Origin: Tupaia tana
Lineage: Eukaryota > Chordata > Mammalia > Scandentia > Tupaiidae
Direction: 5' to 3'
Assembly (NCBI GenBank): GCA_026018925.1
Contig: JAKSZU010000029.1
Location: forward strand, 15,551,778 to 15,615,777
Length of the DNA stretch: 64,000 nucleotides
Shown in pieces: positions 1-11,455 of this stretch (its first letter is position 1; each line of letters begins with the position of its first letter). The translations under genes and the position numbers were made by a program. The notes under the pieces were generated by a model, which saw nothing but the letters and a program-made list of their open reading frames with translations, was not told where the DNA came from and did no database searches.

Positions 1-3000
1 GAGTAGAAAATCTTCATTTCTCCTTTGCCCTGAAATATCTAGTTCCCAGTCTCCATGTGGAATCTTCCCAGAGAACGGCTCACCTCTCCTGCCTGGGAGA
101 AAGGAGCAGAAGGGATCATTAACAAAACAGAAGATGGAGCTGAGAGCCAGAGAGAAACTTGACCTTTACAAAAATCGTAAAAAGGAAAAATTACCGAAAA
201 AACAATGAGGAGACAGGAGCAGAGAGAGACAGAGACCTCAGAGACACAGAGACAGAGATAGAAGGCCAGAGGGGCTCCCTACCACACTAGCTTTGCTTGC
301 TGGAGGCTGAATTATGAGTAGAAAATCTTCATTTCTCCTTTGCCCTGAAATATCTAGTTCCCAGTCTCCATGTGGAATCTTCCCAGAGAACGGCTCACCT
401 CTCCTGCCTGGGAGAAAGGAGCAGAAGGGATCATTAACAAAACAGAAGATGGAGCTGAGAGCCAGAGAGAAACTTTACCTTTACAAAAATCGTAAAAAGG
501 AAAAATTACCGAAAAAACAATGAGGAGACAGGAGCAGAGAGAGACAGAGACCTCAGAGACACAGAGACAGAGATAGAAGGCCAGAGGGGCTCCCTACCAC
601 ACTAGCTTTGCTTGCTGGAGGCTGAATTATGAGTAGAAAATCTTCATTTCTCCTTTGCCCTGAAATATCTAGTTCCCAGTCTCCATGTGGAATCTTCCCA
701 GAGAACGGCTCACCTCTCCTGCCTGGGAGAAAGGAGCAGAAGGCATCATTAACAAAACAAAAGATGGAGCTGAGAGCCAGAGAGAAACTTTACCTTTACA
801 AAAATCGTAAAAAGGAAAAATTACCGAAAAAACAATGAGGAGACAGGAGCAGAGAGAGACAGAGACCTCAGAGACACAGAGACAGAGATAGAAGGCCAGA
901 GGGGCTCCCTACCACACTAGCTTTGCTTGCTGGAGGCTGAATTATGAGTAGAAAATCTTCATTTCTCCTTTGCCCTGAAATATCTAGTTCCCAGTCTCCA
1001 TGTGGAATCTTCCCAGAGAACGGCTCACCTCTCCTGCCTGGGAGAAAGGAGCAGAAGGGATCATTAACAAAACAAAAGATGGAGCTGAGAGCCAGAGAGA
1101 AACTTTACCTTTACAAAAATCGTAAAAAGGAAAAATTACCGAAAAAACAATGAGGAGACAGGAGCAGAGAGAGACAGAGACCTCAGAGACACAGAGACAG
1201 AGATAGAAGGCCAGAGGGGCTCCCTACCACACTAGCTTTGCTTGCTGGAGGCTGAATTATGAGTAGAAAATCTTCATTTCTCCTTTGCCCTGAAATATCT
1301 AGTTCCCAGTCTCCATGTGGAATCTTCCCAGAGAACGGCTCACCTCTCCTGCCTGGGAGAAAGGAGCAGAAGGGATCATTAACAAAACAAAAGATGGAGC
1401 TGAGAGCCAGAGAGAAACTTGACCTTTACAAAAATCGTAAAAAGGAAAAATTACCGAAAAAACAATGAGGAGACAGGAGCAGAGAGAGACAGAGACCTCA
1501 GAGACACAGAGACAGAGATAGAAGGCCAGAGGGGCTCCCTACCACACTAGCTTTGCTTGCTGGAGGCTGAATTATGAGTAGAAAATCTTCATTTCTCCTT
1601 TGCCCTGAAATATCTAGTTCCCAGTCTCCATGTGGAATCTTCCCAGAGAACGGCTCACCTCTCCTGCCTGGGAGAAAGGAGCAGAAGGGATCATTAACAA
1701 AACAAAAGATGGAGCTGAGAGCCAGAGAGAAACTTTACCTTTACAAAAATCGTAAAAAGGAAAAATTACCGAAAAAACAATGAGGAGACAGGAGCAGAGA
1801 GAGACAGAGACCTCAGAGACACAGAGACAGAGATAGAAGGCCAGAGGGGCTCCCTACCACACTAGCTTTGCTTGCTGGAGGCTGAATTATGAGTAGAAAA
1901 TCTTCATTTCTCCTTTGCCCTGAAATATCTAGTTCCCAGTCTCCATGTGGAATCTTCCCAGAGAACGGCTCACCTCTCCTGCCTGGGAGAAAGGAGCAGA
2001 AGGGATCATTAACAAAACAGAAGATGGAGCTGAGAGCCAGAGAGAAACTTGACCTTTACACAAATCGTAAAAAGGAAAAATTACCGAAAAAACAATGAGG
2101 AGACAGGAGCAGAGAGAGACAGAGACCTCAGAGACACAGAGACAGAGATAGAAGGCCAGAGGGGCTCCCTACCACACTAGCTTTGCTTGCTGGAGGCTGA
2201 ATTATGAGTAGAAAATCTTCATTTCTCCTTTGCCCTGAAATATCTAGTTCCCAGTCTCCATGTGGAATCTTCCCAGAGAACGGCTCACCTCTCCTGCCTG
2301 GGAGAAAGGAGCAGAAGGGATCATTAACAAAACAAAAGATGGAGCTGAGAGCCAGAGAGAAACTTGACCTTTACAAAAATCGTAAAAAGGAAAAATTACC
2401 GAAAAAACAATGAGGAGACAGGAGCAGAGAGAGACAGAGACCTCAGAGACACAGAGACAGAGATAGAAGGCCAGAGGGGCTCCCTACCACACTAGCTTTG
2501 CTTGCTGGAGGCTGAATTATGAGTAGAAAATCTTCATTTCTCCTTTGCCCTGAAATATCTAGTTCCCAGTCTCCATGTGGAATCTTCCCAGAGAACGGCT
2601 CACCTCTCCTGCCTGGGAGAAAGGAGCAGAAGGGATCATTAACAAAACAAAAGATGGAGCTGAGAGCCAGAGAGAAACTTGACCTTTACAAAAATCGTAA
2701 AAAGGAAAAATTACCGAAAAAACAATGAGGAGACAGGAGCAGAGAGAGACAGAGACCTCAGAGACACAGAGACAGAGATAGAAGGCCAGAGGGGCTCCCT
2801 ACCACACTAGCTTTGCTTGCTGGAGGCTGAATTATGAGTAGAAAATCTTCATTTCTCCTTTGCCCTGAAATATCTAGTTCCCAGTCTCCATGTGGAATCT
2901 TCCCAGAGAACGGCTCACCTCTCCTGCCTGGGAGAAAGGAGCAGAAGGGATCATTAACAAAACAGAAGATGGAGCTGAGAGCCAGAGAGAAACTTGACCT

Positions 3001-5133
3001 TTACAAAAATCGTAAAAAGGAAAAATTACCGAAAAAACAATGAGGAGACAGGAGCAGAGAGAGACAGAGACCTCAGAGACACAGAGACAGAGATAGAAGG
3101 CCAGAGGGGCTCCCTACCACACTAGCTTTGCTTGCTGGAGGCTGAATTATGAGTAGAAAATCTTCATTTCTCCTTTGCCCTGAAATATCTAGTTCCCAGT
3201 CTCCATGTGGAATCTTCCCAGAGAACGGCTCACCTCTCCTGCCTGGGAGAAAGGAGCAGAAGGGATCATTAACAAAACAGAAGATGGAGCTGAGAGCCAG
3301 AGAGAAACTTTACCTTTACAAAAATCGTAAAAAGGAAAAATTACCGAAAAAACAATGAGGAGACAGGAGCAGAGAGAGACAGAGACCTCAGAGACACAGA
3401 GACAGAGATAGAAGGCCAGAGGGGCTCCCTACCACACTAGCTTTGCTTGCTGGAGGCTGAATTATGAGTAGAAAATCTTCATTTCTCCTTTGCCCTGAAA
3501 TATCTAGTTCCCAGTCTCCATGTGGAATCTTCCCAGAGAACGGCTCACCTCTCCTGCCTGGGAGAAAGGAGCAGAAGGGATCATTAACAAAACAAAAGAT
3601 GGAGCTGAGAGCCAGAGAGAAACTTTACCTTTACAAAAATCGTAAAAAGGAAAAATTACCGAAAAAACAATGAGGAGACAGGAGCAGAGAGAGACAGAGA
3701 CCTCAGAGACACAGAGACAGAGATAGAAGGCCAGAGGGGCTCCCTACCACACTAGCTTTGCTTGCTGGAGGCTGAATTATGAGTAGAAAATCTTCATTTC
3801 TCCTTTGCCCTGAAATATCTAGTTCCCAGTCTCCATGTGGAATCTTCCCAGAGAACGGCTCACCTCTCCTGCCTGGGAGAAAGGAGCAGAAGGGATCATT
3901 AACAAAACAGAAGATGGAGCTGAGAGCCAGAGAGAAACTTGACCTTTACAAAAATCGTAAAAAGGAAAAATTACCGAAAAAACAATGAGGAGACAGGAGC
4001 AGAGAGAGACAGAGACCTCAGAGACACAGAGACAGAGATAGAAGGCCAGAGGGGCTCCCTACCACACTAGCTTTGCTTGCTGGAGGCTGAATTATGAGTA
4101 GAAAATCTTCATTTCTCCTTTGCCCTGAAATATCTAGTTCCCAGTCTCCATGTGGAATCTTCCCAGAGAACGGCTCACCTCTCCTGCCTGGGAGAAAGGA
4201 GCAGAAGGGATCATTAACAAAACAAAAGATGGAGCTGAGAGCCAGAGAGAAACTTGACCTTTACAAAAATCGTAAAAAGGAAAAATTACCGAAAAAACAA
4301 TGAGGAGACAGGAGCAGAGAGAGACAGAGACCTCAGAGACACAGAGACAGAGATAGAAGGCCAGAGGGGCTCCCTACCACACTAGCTTTGCTTGCTGGAG
4401 GCTGAATTATGAGTAGAAAATCTTCATTTCTCCTTTGCCCTGAAATATCTAGTTCCCAGTCTCCATGTGGAATCTTCCCAGAGAACGGCTCACCTCTCCT
4501 GCCTGGGAGAAAGGAGCAGAAGGGATCATTAACAAAACAAAAGATGGAGCTGAGAGCCAGAGAGAAACTTTACCTTTACAAAAATCGTAAAAAGGAAAAA
4601 TTACCGAAAAAACAATGAGGAGACAGGAGCAGAGAGAGACAGAGACCTCAGAGACACAGAGACAGAGATAGAAGGCCAGAGGGGCTCCCTACCACACTAG
4701 CTTTGCTTGCTGGAGGCTGAATTATGAGTAGAAAATCTTCATTTCTCCTTTGCCCTGAAATATCTAGTTCCCAGTCTCCATGTGGAATCTTCCCAGAGAA
4801 CGGCTCACCTCTCCTGCCTGGGAGAAAGGAGCAGAAGGGATCATTAACAAAACAAAAGATGGAGCTGAGAGCCAGAGAGAAACTTGACCTTTACAAAAAT
4901 CGTAAAAAGGAAAAATTACCGAAAAAACAATGAGGAGACAGGAGCAGAGAGAGACAGAGACCTCAGAGACACAGAGACAGAGATAGAAGGCCAGAGGGGC
5001 TCCCTACCACACTAGCTTTGCTTGCTGGAGGCTGAATTATGAGTAGAAAATCTTCATTTCTCCTTTGCCCTGAAATATCTAGTTCCCAGTCTCCATGTGG
5101 AATCTTCCCAGAGAACGGCTCACCTCTCCTGCC
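1..5133 (-). repeat. 315-bp tandem array, L1/HAL1-type 5'UTR monomers
   Basis: Sixteen complete 315-bp units begin at 1, 316, 631 and so on to 4726. A 93-bp partial unit (5041-5133) ends the array on the right; the left end is outside the window. Units are almost identical. Variation is confined to a few sites, chiefly aacaaaacaGaag/aacaaaacaAaag and aaactTtacc/aaactGGacc-type changes (G or T before acc), plus single private changes near 744 and 2061. The unit aligns along its length with the monomer-like repeats upstream of the minus-strand ORF1 at 30374-30996 and with 25688-25938: shared blocks are ggctgaattat-agtagaaaat, a 'gggat-attaacaa' block, the GA-rich 'gagacagagacagaga' block and 'ctaccac'. 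Those copies lie 5' of an L1-type ORF1 read on the minus strand, so the array is drawn as minus. The partial unit at the right edge would then be the usual truncated 5'-most monomer. That a body with ORF1 lies to the left is inference. Confidence 0.85.
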
Positions 5134-5520
5134 TTAATAGTAAAAGCAAAACTATTTGTGAGCTGTTTAGAAATATTGCATTGGGGGTACAGATGGTGCA
5201 CAGTAGTAAAAAAAAATGCTCCACGAGGGTGACTTACCTGGAAATATTTCTGGGGTTCAAGACTGGAGACCCACTATAGTATGCTGAGCATATGCGTGCT
5301 GTGGTTCAAGGCTGGCCGAATGTGAGAATTAATCATGATATTAAGACTCTCTTGAGGGTGCTGTCTCTCTCATGGAAGAAAAAACTGTTTGCAATGAAAA
5401 ATGAATTTTCTAGAAAATGAAAATATTTATATAATTAAATAAAAATACTTATATAATTAAATAGTTAAGGCCTCATGCTTCTGTGACCAGCTAGCAATGG
5501 GTGTAAGTGGCACCACCTCT
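5134..5520. other. No gene recognised; flank of the tandem array
   Basis: Unique-looking AT-rich sequence. A stretch near 5225-5320 contains 'gtggttcaag' and may be a worn SINE, but I cannot place its ends. Confidence 0.3.
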
Positions 5521-5920
5521 GCACTCTGTATGGCAAAGATGGTAGGCCAGAATAGTACCATGGCCACCACCAGGGTGTGCCAGGCCCTGTTCATCAGGAA
5601 CTGCATTTACTTTGATCAAAAGCAATGGAGTGACCTCAACTTCTAGAACAGGCTGCAACAATGAAGAAAGAAAGAGAAGTTTGCCAAAAAGTGAGCTGGG
5701 TTTTCCAAGTTACGTAAGATGCTGAAGCAGTTCAGAGTCTTCCCTGAAGAAATTCAGCTTGGTGAAACATTGCTAGATCAAGGTGAGTAAAAGAAGGGTG
5801 TGGAGTGTCTGACCAATGCCATTGCTGTGTGTCAACATTCACAACAGTTGCCTAAGGTGCTGCAGCAGATGCTGCCACCTCCCATGTTTCAGAAAATGCT
5901 TACCAAGCTCCCAACAATCA
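5521..5920 (+). pseudogene. TOMM20: TOMM20 processed pseudogene
   Basis: Intronless, decayed copy of the mRNA for TOM20, the outer-mitochondrial-membrane import receptor that binds presequences. From an ATG at 5539 the three frames together read MVGQNS, then CIYFDQK after the membrane segment, EEIQLGE, LTNAIAVC and finally VLQQMLPPP and KMLTKLPT, which follow TOM20 in order. Stops (for example after the NF motif near 5642 and after DQGE near 5785) and frameshifts break it. The last homologous bases are the ACAATC near 5913-5919, where a SINE inserted; the C-terminal acidic tail is missing. Recognised from remembered family sequence, so an alignment should confirm it. Confidence 0.85.
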
Positions 5921-5928
5921 TAGAATTT

Positions 5929-6188
5929 TTTTGAGAGGTTTTTGCTATAGGGCACATGCGCTCGCCACAGACAGAGAGAGACAGAGAGAAAGAGAGACAG
6001 AAAGCGAGAAATCACCCCCTAGTGGGGTTGGCCACGCCACAATTCCTTCTCCTCCGTTCTCCTCTCAAGATCTTGGACACGCATGCACACGCGCCCAGCA
6101 TGAGTTTTAAGCCATCGGGTCTGGGACGTGAACCGTGGTTGACTACGTGGGAGTCCAGCGACATAGCCATTATGCTAACTGCTGGTCC
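5929..6188 (-). mobile_element. Long tRNA-derived SINE with target-site duplication
   Basis: Minus-strand copy of the long SINE (see 16940). It is flanked by the 14-bp repeat caatcatagaattt at 5915-5928 and 6189-6202. It interrupts the end of the TOMM20 pseudogene, so it is younger than that retrocopy. Confidence 0.9.
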
Positions 6189-6204
6189 CAATCATAGAAT
6201 TTTC

Positions 6205-6338
6205 TAAGGAGATTTTTCCCTTAGGATTCCTGCACTCACTGAAGACAGAGAGAAAGAGACAGAGATGGAGACAGTGAGAAAGTGAGAGATCACCTCCCAG
6301 CATGAATGTCCATGCATGTCACAATCCCTCCCTTCCAT
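6205..6338 (-). mobile_element. Long SINE, partial and diverged
   Basis: Carries the reversed 3' part of the long SINE (ttttgc-like start, GA-rich block, 'cacaatccct', 'ccttccatt') but lacks the tRNA-like half, which is replaced by the adjoining L1 3' end. Confidence 0.6.
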
Positions 6339-6945
6339 TCAGAAGAATACTTAATCAGAAAAGTTCTTGTACATTGATGTTTATTGCAGCACTTTTCATG
6401 ATTGCTAAGTCATGGAAACAACCCAAATGCCCAGGAACTGATGAATGGTTAGAAAAACTGGCACATATACTCAATGGAATACTATTCATTCATAAAAAAA
6501 AAAAAAAAAAAAAACAACAAAACCCTGGCTTTTGACAGGAAGTGGATGAATATGGAAGACTTACTGCAAGTGAAGCAAGCCATGCTATGAAGGAGAGGCA
6601 TTGTATGTCCCCACTTAATATATACCAAGTGTCTGCACTCTATGACTGAAACTAATTGTCTAAAGAATATAAAAATGTAGTATATAGATGTAAATACCAG
6701 ATATATTGTGTGTGAAAGAGGAGGGTCTGAGAAAGGACATTTGGGGGAAGGGCAGGGAGGAAAAGCATTAATGTCACAAAGAGGTGTGGTATTATCTGTT
6801 GAAGATATTTCATAGTTTTATCAACAGTACTAGGGAGAAATGTTCACCTGTTGAAATATCCATTTTGTAAGACAAATTAATAATGTGATTGAATGTATGG
6901 AAGATAATGAAATGAAAAAAAAATAAATATAAAAAATACCCTAAT
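6339..6945 (+). mobile_element. L1 3' end, 5'-truncated
   Basis: Starts within the ORF2 C-terminal region; 6344-6490 reads SCTLMFIAALF, then the PKCPGTDEW motif, as in the L1 ORF2 end at 45120-45230. A 20-A run lies at 6493-6512. It continues through the 3'UTR, with parallel sequence at 20740-21150, to an A-rich end near 6905-6945. Confidence 0.9.
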
Positions 6946-7034
6946 AGAAATATTTTTAAAAAAGCAATTAAAAATACATATAATATAAAATATTTCCCCC
7001 TAAAAAAAAAGGTGGGACAGGTAAAAACAGCTTA

Positions 7035-7216
7035 TTTTTTATATTTATTTTATTTATTATTGTTATTTTTAAAAAAATTTTCTGTAGGACATGCACATTT
7101 ATCAGAGAGAGAGCGAGAGAGGGAGAATGTGAGAAAGCAGGCCACCATATCTGGGACTAGAACTGGTCTCTACCATGTGGAACTCCAGTGCCTTAACCAC
7201 CATGTAACCTCATGGT
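7035..7216 (-). mobile_element. Short tRNA-derived SINE
   Basis: Minus-strand short-type copy (see 12188): A/T-rich tail, GA-rich stretch 'gagagagagcgagagag', 'gtgagaaagcaggccacca' and a reversed tRNA-like head ending near 'ccttaaccaccatg'. Confidence 0.75.
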
Positions 7217-8027
7217 CTTAAATGCAATTTTTTAAAAATACAGAACAGTTTTTGTATAAATTTAAAAATTGTGTAGAAACTTGTGTTTATAAAATTGCAT
7301 ATTTAAGTTTCTGGGAGACCATTTTTCCCCATTAGCTCTCAGACATTAAAGATAAAATTAATACAGGTAAAATGTCCTGAAGCGTGCCACTCTTTTATGA
7401 CTGCTGGTCTCAGTAGGGGAGCTCCCAAGCACTCACTACCATACCCAGCATCTCCAAGAGGGCAGACCTGGGGAGAGCAAGACACCTGCTACACTGCAGC
7501 CTTCACTGCCAGCTTATTTCTGCCCCTGGCAACGTGAACTCCAGGAGGTAGCTGTGCTCACTGGCCCAGGGGTTTTGACAGGCAGCAGGTTCCTGTTAGA
7601 CATGATGGTGCATGGAGGGACCAGTGGGGGAAGGATGGAGGAAAGCATAGAAGAGGAGGGAGAAAGCTACGAGTGATGATGGATGACCAGAACTACAACT
7701 AGGAGGCGGCCTTGTAAGGTTTTCTGCAGCCACTGCCACCTCCACCACCCACTTTGTTGATTTCAGTTCCTGCCTGAGAGTTTTCAGAGGGCATTGCTGG
7801 TGGTGTCAGCTGTCTCTGTGGATAGGAAAGGCACAAAGGAGGAGCTCTCAATGGGATCCCCACCACCACTGGAGGCCAAGTGGGTGATGATAATGTTAAA
7901 GAGCTGCCACTTGGATGCAGCCAAGGCAGCCCCCACCCCAGCTCTACTATCAACTTCAACACCTCCTCCTCCAAGCTCTTAATGAATATCACTATTAAAG
8001 ATGACAAGAGCACATACTGGGGCTTCA
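7217..8027. other. Unidentified, moderately GC-rich sequence, possibly retrocopy-derived
   Basis: 7380-7990 is richer in G+C than its surroundings and holds unbroken overlapping frames on both strands (7699-8013 minus, 7794-7982 plus). It does not resemble any repeat in the window. I recognise no protein. It may be UTR or coding sequence of a decayed retrocopy interrupted by the SINE at 8028. Confidence 0.3.
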
Positions 8028-8275
8028 GGTCCCTTAGTGGTTAGGCGCTGGATGTTGATATGATTGACTGTGGTTCAAGTACCAGACACAGCAGGTTAAA
8101 TTCATGCCAGACACATGTGTATGTGTGCCAAAAGTCTTGAGAATAGAATAAAAGTGAAGAAATTGCAACATGGCCATCTCCCACAGAGGGTGATTTCTCA
8201 CTTTCTGTGTCCATTTTTTTTCCTCTCTCTGGCAATCAAACATGCTCTGTAGGAAAAATCCCTCTCTAAAAAAAA
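8028..8275 (+). mobile_element. Long SINE
   Basis: tRNA-like head 'cttagtggttaggcgctgg', B-box-like 'ggttcaagtacc', then the long-type body with 'tgccaaaagtcttgaga' and a 3' end near 'aaatccctctct'. Plus strand. Confidence 0.8.
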
Positions 8276-8439
8276 TTCTGGACAAAATTGGATAATGTCA
8301 TAGATGAACTTTTGATACAGGATCCGGATGACTATATCCCTCTATCCTATGAATAGATATGCAGCTGTGTGTATGAGTGTGTAAGCCAGCAGCAGTGGAA
8401 CAGATGTATAGTAATCTGATTTGAAAAATTAATCACTTA

Positions 8440-8702
8440 AAGGGACCAGCGGATAGTGTAATGGTTACATTGCTGAGCCCCCATGTAATTGACTGTGGTT
8501 CAAGTCCCAGACTCAGTGGTTTAAACTCACATAGAGCACGTGTTCATGCCTGCCCAAGATCCTGAGAAGAAACTGGAGGAGAAGGAATTGAGGCATGGCC
8601 ATCCCACCTAAGGGTGACTTCTTGCTGTCTCTCTGTCTCTCTCTGTCTTTCCAGTTAGAGCACGTGTCCTATAGCAAAAACCTCTTCCAAAAAAAGAAAA
8701 AA
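8440..8702 (+). mobile_element. Long SINE
   Basis: Begins agggaccagcgga, B box 'ggttcaagtcc' near 8499, and ends in an A-rich tail (aaaaaaagaaaaaaag). Confidence 0.9.
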
Positions 8703-9355
8703 AGATTTATCACTTAGTATCTCAAAAGAGTTGCAAGCCAGTTCTGCAGATCTCTATACTGAAAGAGTTAATATAGCTCTTAGACAATAGATGAGAGCAT
8801 CACAGAGCATTGTGCCTCTTCCTATATACAAAAAAGCTTTACATTGAAACCAGCTTAACAAAGACTTAAAAGATGGCCTTATAAAGCTGTTCATGGAACA
8901 TGTTGAGAAAAGCACATTTACAGCAGAATGACTTTACTTTTATAAGCCCAGACAACACCATCTCAGGTCACATCTTCTACTATGGCAAATATCATGAAGG
9001 CCTGTATACTCTCACACCAGAATCGGTTCAGATGGCTCCAACTCTGTTTTCTAAATTTATTGTGAACATTTTCCCTCTGTCAGTAGAACATGGACTTTCT
9101 GAATATGCTGCTCAAGATCAGAAATTTCAAAGAGAACTTATTCAGAATGATTTTACATGAGGTGACAAGTCCCAGAAGAGAGCTGGGAGTGAGTTGTCTT
9201 GTAACAGTTCATCAGCATATGCAAGTTCCAGGGGGAATAGACAGTGAATGTACTAAATGTAATTTCCTTCTGAAAAAGAGGATGCACCATAGCTGCAGAG
9301 AGTGTACTCAGAGCACAGTGGGGGCCTCAGACACTCAGGAACTCTCACAAAGCTA
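8703..9355. other. Unidentified sequence with an 86-codon open frame
   Basis: 8900-9160 (+) is open for 86 codons and the overlapping frame 9090-9545 runs on into a SINE. Neither translation matches a family I know. The codon-like texture between SINE copies is compatible with a decayed retrocopy, but no poly(A) or homologue is visible, so no function is assigned. Confidence 0.25.
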
Positions 9356-9359
9356 TTTT

Positions 9360-9490
9360 TTTAAAAAGAGGTTTTGGTATAGGGCACATGTGCTTGCTAA
9401 AGAGACAGAAAGCATGAAATCGCACCCCCCCCCCCCCGAGGATGGCCATCCCACAATCCCTTCTCCTCCATTCTCCTCTTGGGATTTTGG

Positions 9491-9530
<40 letters not shown>

Positions 9531-9676
9531 ACATGCCTGGTGTGAGCCTCAAACTGCAGAGTCTGGGACTCAAACCATATTTGACTATGTGGGAGTCCAG
9601 TGATGTATTCATTATGCCAAACCATATTTGATATATGGGAGTCCAGTGACATATTCATTATACCATCTGCTGGTTA
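9360..9676 (-). mobile_element. Long SINE with expanded CA tract and duplicated head
   Basis: Minus-strand long SINE. A C-run lies at 9425-9438 and a CA repeat at about 9496-9526. The tRNA-like head is present twice: about 46 bp beginning 'accatatttga' near 9573 is repeated near 9620 with small differences. Confidence 0.8.
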
Positions 9677-9736
9677 CCAAATGTGTTCTTACAAGGGGAC
9701 ATTGGACATATTACTTTTCTGTTTAATTTTAAAAAA

Positions 9737-9965
9737 CAAAGACACTGGACTCTCAAATGGTATAAGTCCCAGACCTGGTGGCTTAAAAATCTTAAAAATC
9801 ACACCAGGCATGTATGTACACATGATCAAATTCCAGGAGAATGAATGAGAATGGATTGTGTCATAGCTATCCCCCTGGGTGATGATTTTTCACTTTTCCT
9901 CTCACTGTCTTTCTGTCTCCCTCTCCAGAAAGTACACACTCCCTATGGCAAAAATCTTAAAAATT
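9737..9965 (+). mobile_element. Long SINE, head truncated
   Basis: Starts inside the head at 'gacactggactctcaa', then runs through the body ('gtcccagacctggtggctta', 'cacaccaggcatg') to 'ggcaaaaatctt'. Confidence 0.75.
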
Positions 9966-9997
9966 AAAAAAAAAACACAGAAAACAAAACAAAACAG

Positions 9998-10162
9998 GGG
10001 CAGGCAGTTGGCATGGTGAATAAGAAGCTGGATTCCAACATGGTTAAGTTTGGCTTGATACCCTGAACCAGTGGTTTGCTTTCTCACTTTCCTTCCCTTT
10101 CTCTTTCTTTCCTTCTCTGGTCAAATTAGAAAGCAATAAAAAATTAAGTAATTCTCAAAAAC
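9998..10162 (+). mobile_element. Short SINE
   Basis: Starts gggcaggcagttggcatgg; the tRNA-like head is followed directly by 'gctttctcactttcc' and an A-rich tail (agcaataaaaaattaa). Confidence 0.75.
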
Positions 10163-10319
10163 AAAGAAAACAAAATATTGCTACTAGACTTGTGGATGAT
10201 TTTGAAATGGTACAATTTTAATTAGTTTATCTACAAGTTCTGTGAGGGCCAAGCATCTAGGAAAGTGATAATTGCTAAGTGATATCCAATAGACAAATCA
10301 GCAGCCTCCAAAAATATAA

Positions 10320-10694
<375 letters not shown>

Positions 10695-10830
10695 TAGCAC
10701 ATCCTGTGGCTCTGTTGTGGCTTGAGTTTCCCACCCACAGTGCGAATCAACCACTTGTTTCTTGCTTTTCCTCTGTATTTATTGTTAAATATTGTTTTAT
10801 TTATTTATTGTTAAATATTAATATTTTATG

Positions 10831-10836
10831 AATAAA
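10831..10836 (+). promoter_or_regulatory. AATAAA of the CEBPZOS retrocopy
   Basis: Canonical polyadenylation hexamer about 230 bp after the ancestral stop, close to where the copied mRNA should end. Confidence 0.6.
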
Positions 10837-11007
10837 AAGCTAAGAAAAGGAAGAACTATTCTAATGATTTTTTTTCTCCCTGAACTCTACTACTGGTAAA
10901 AGAATAGAAATCAACTGCAGGTTCAGTATCCCGTATCAAAAATTCTTTGAACCAAGTTTCAGGTTTAAGATTTTTTAAAATTTTGACATATTTTTGGAGT
11001 TTGGAAT

Positions 11008-11148
11008 TGTTTTTAGAGAGAGAATTTTTTCCTACAGGGTGCATGCAGTCACTGGAGAGACCAAGAGAGACAGAGACAGAAATTAGCTGCCAAAAGGATT
11101 TGGCCACATCACAATGTCTTCTCCTCCATTATCTTCTCCTGATTGTAA

Positions 11149-11190
<42 letters not shown>

Positions 11191-11290
11191 ACACACCCAG
11201 CATGAGTTTCAATCTACCAGGTACAGGACTCAAACTATATTCAGCCATGTAGGAGCTCAGCAATGTAACCATTATGCCATCTTCTGGTCC
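11008..11290 (-). mobile_element. Long SINE with AC microsatellite
   Basis: Minus-strand long-type copy from 'ttttagagagagaat' to 'catcttctggtcc'. An AC repeat of about 34 bp (11153-11186) sits where other copies have only 'cgcacgcacac'. Confidence 0.85.
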
Positions 11291-11377
11291 TAAAGATTCA
11301 AATATTAATTAATCTTGGGAAGTAACCCAAGTACAAAAATGCATGATTCATATGATTTTTATATACACAGACTTAAT

Positions 11378-11455
11378 TATTAAGATTTATTTATTTATTA
11401 TTATTATTGTTTCTCAACCTGTGACAGAACAAGTGTGCCCACTAGAGAGAGGCCA
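11378..11455 (-). mobile_element. SINE 3' fragment
   Basis: AT-rich tail followed by 'gaacaagtgtgcccactagagag', the reversed 3' end of a SINE. The head is missing. Confidence 0.4.

Noticed and set aside
314..4933. Fifteen repeated 69-codon open frames as a multicopy small-protein gene family
   Set aside because: They are the same frame of a tandem DNA repeat. Variation is not biased to silent sites, the unit is homologous to L1-type 5'UTR monomers, and the frame runs antisense to the inferred promoter.
1..5133. CRISPR-like or bacterial repeat array
   Set aside because: Unit length (315 bp) has no spacer structure, and the context is mammalian.
8034..8285. Minus-strand 83-codon frame resembling frames at 16920, 33982, 51185 and 63763
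   Set aside because: All are chance translations of the same SINE.
9353..9658. Open frames with poly-Val/Cys or poly-Thr/His
   Set aside because: Translations of a CA microsatellite inside a SINE.
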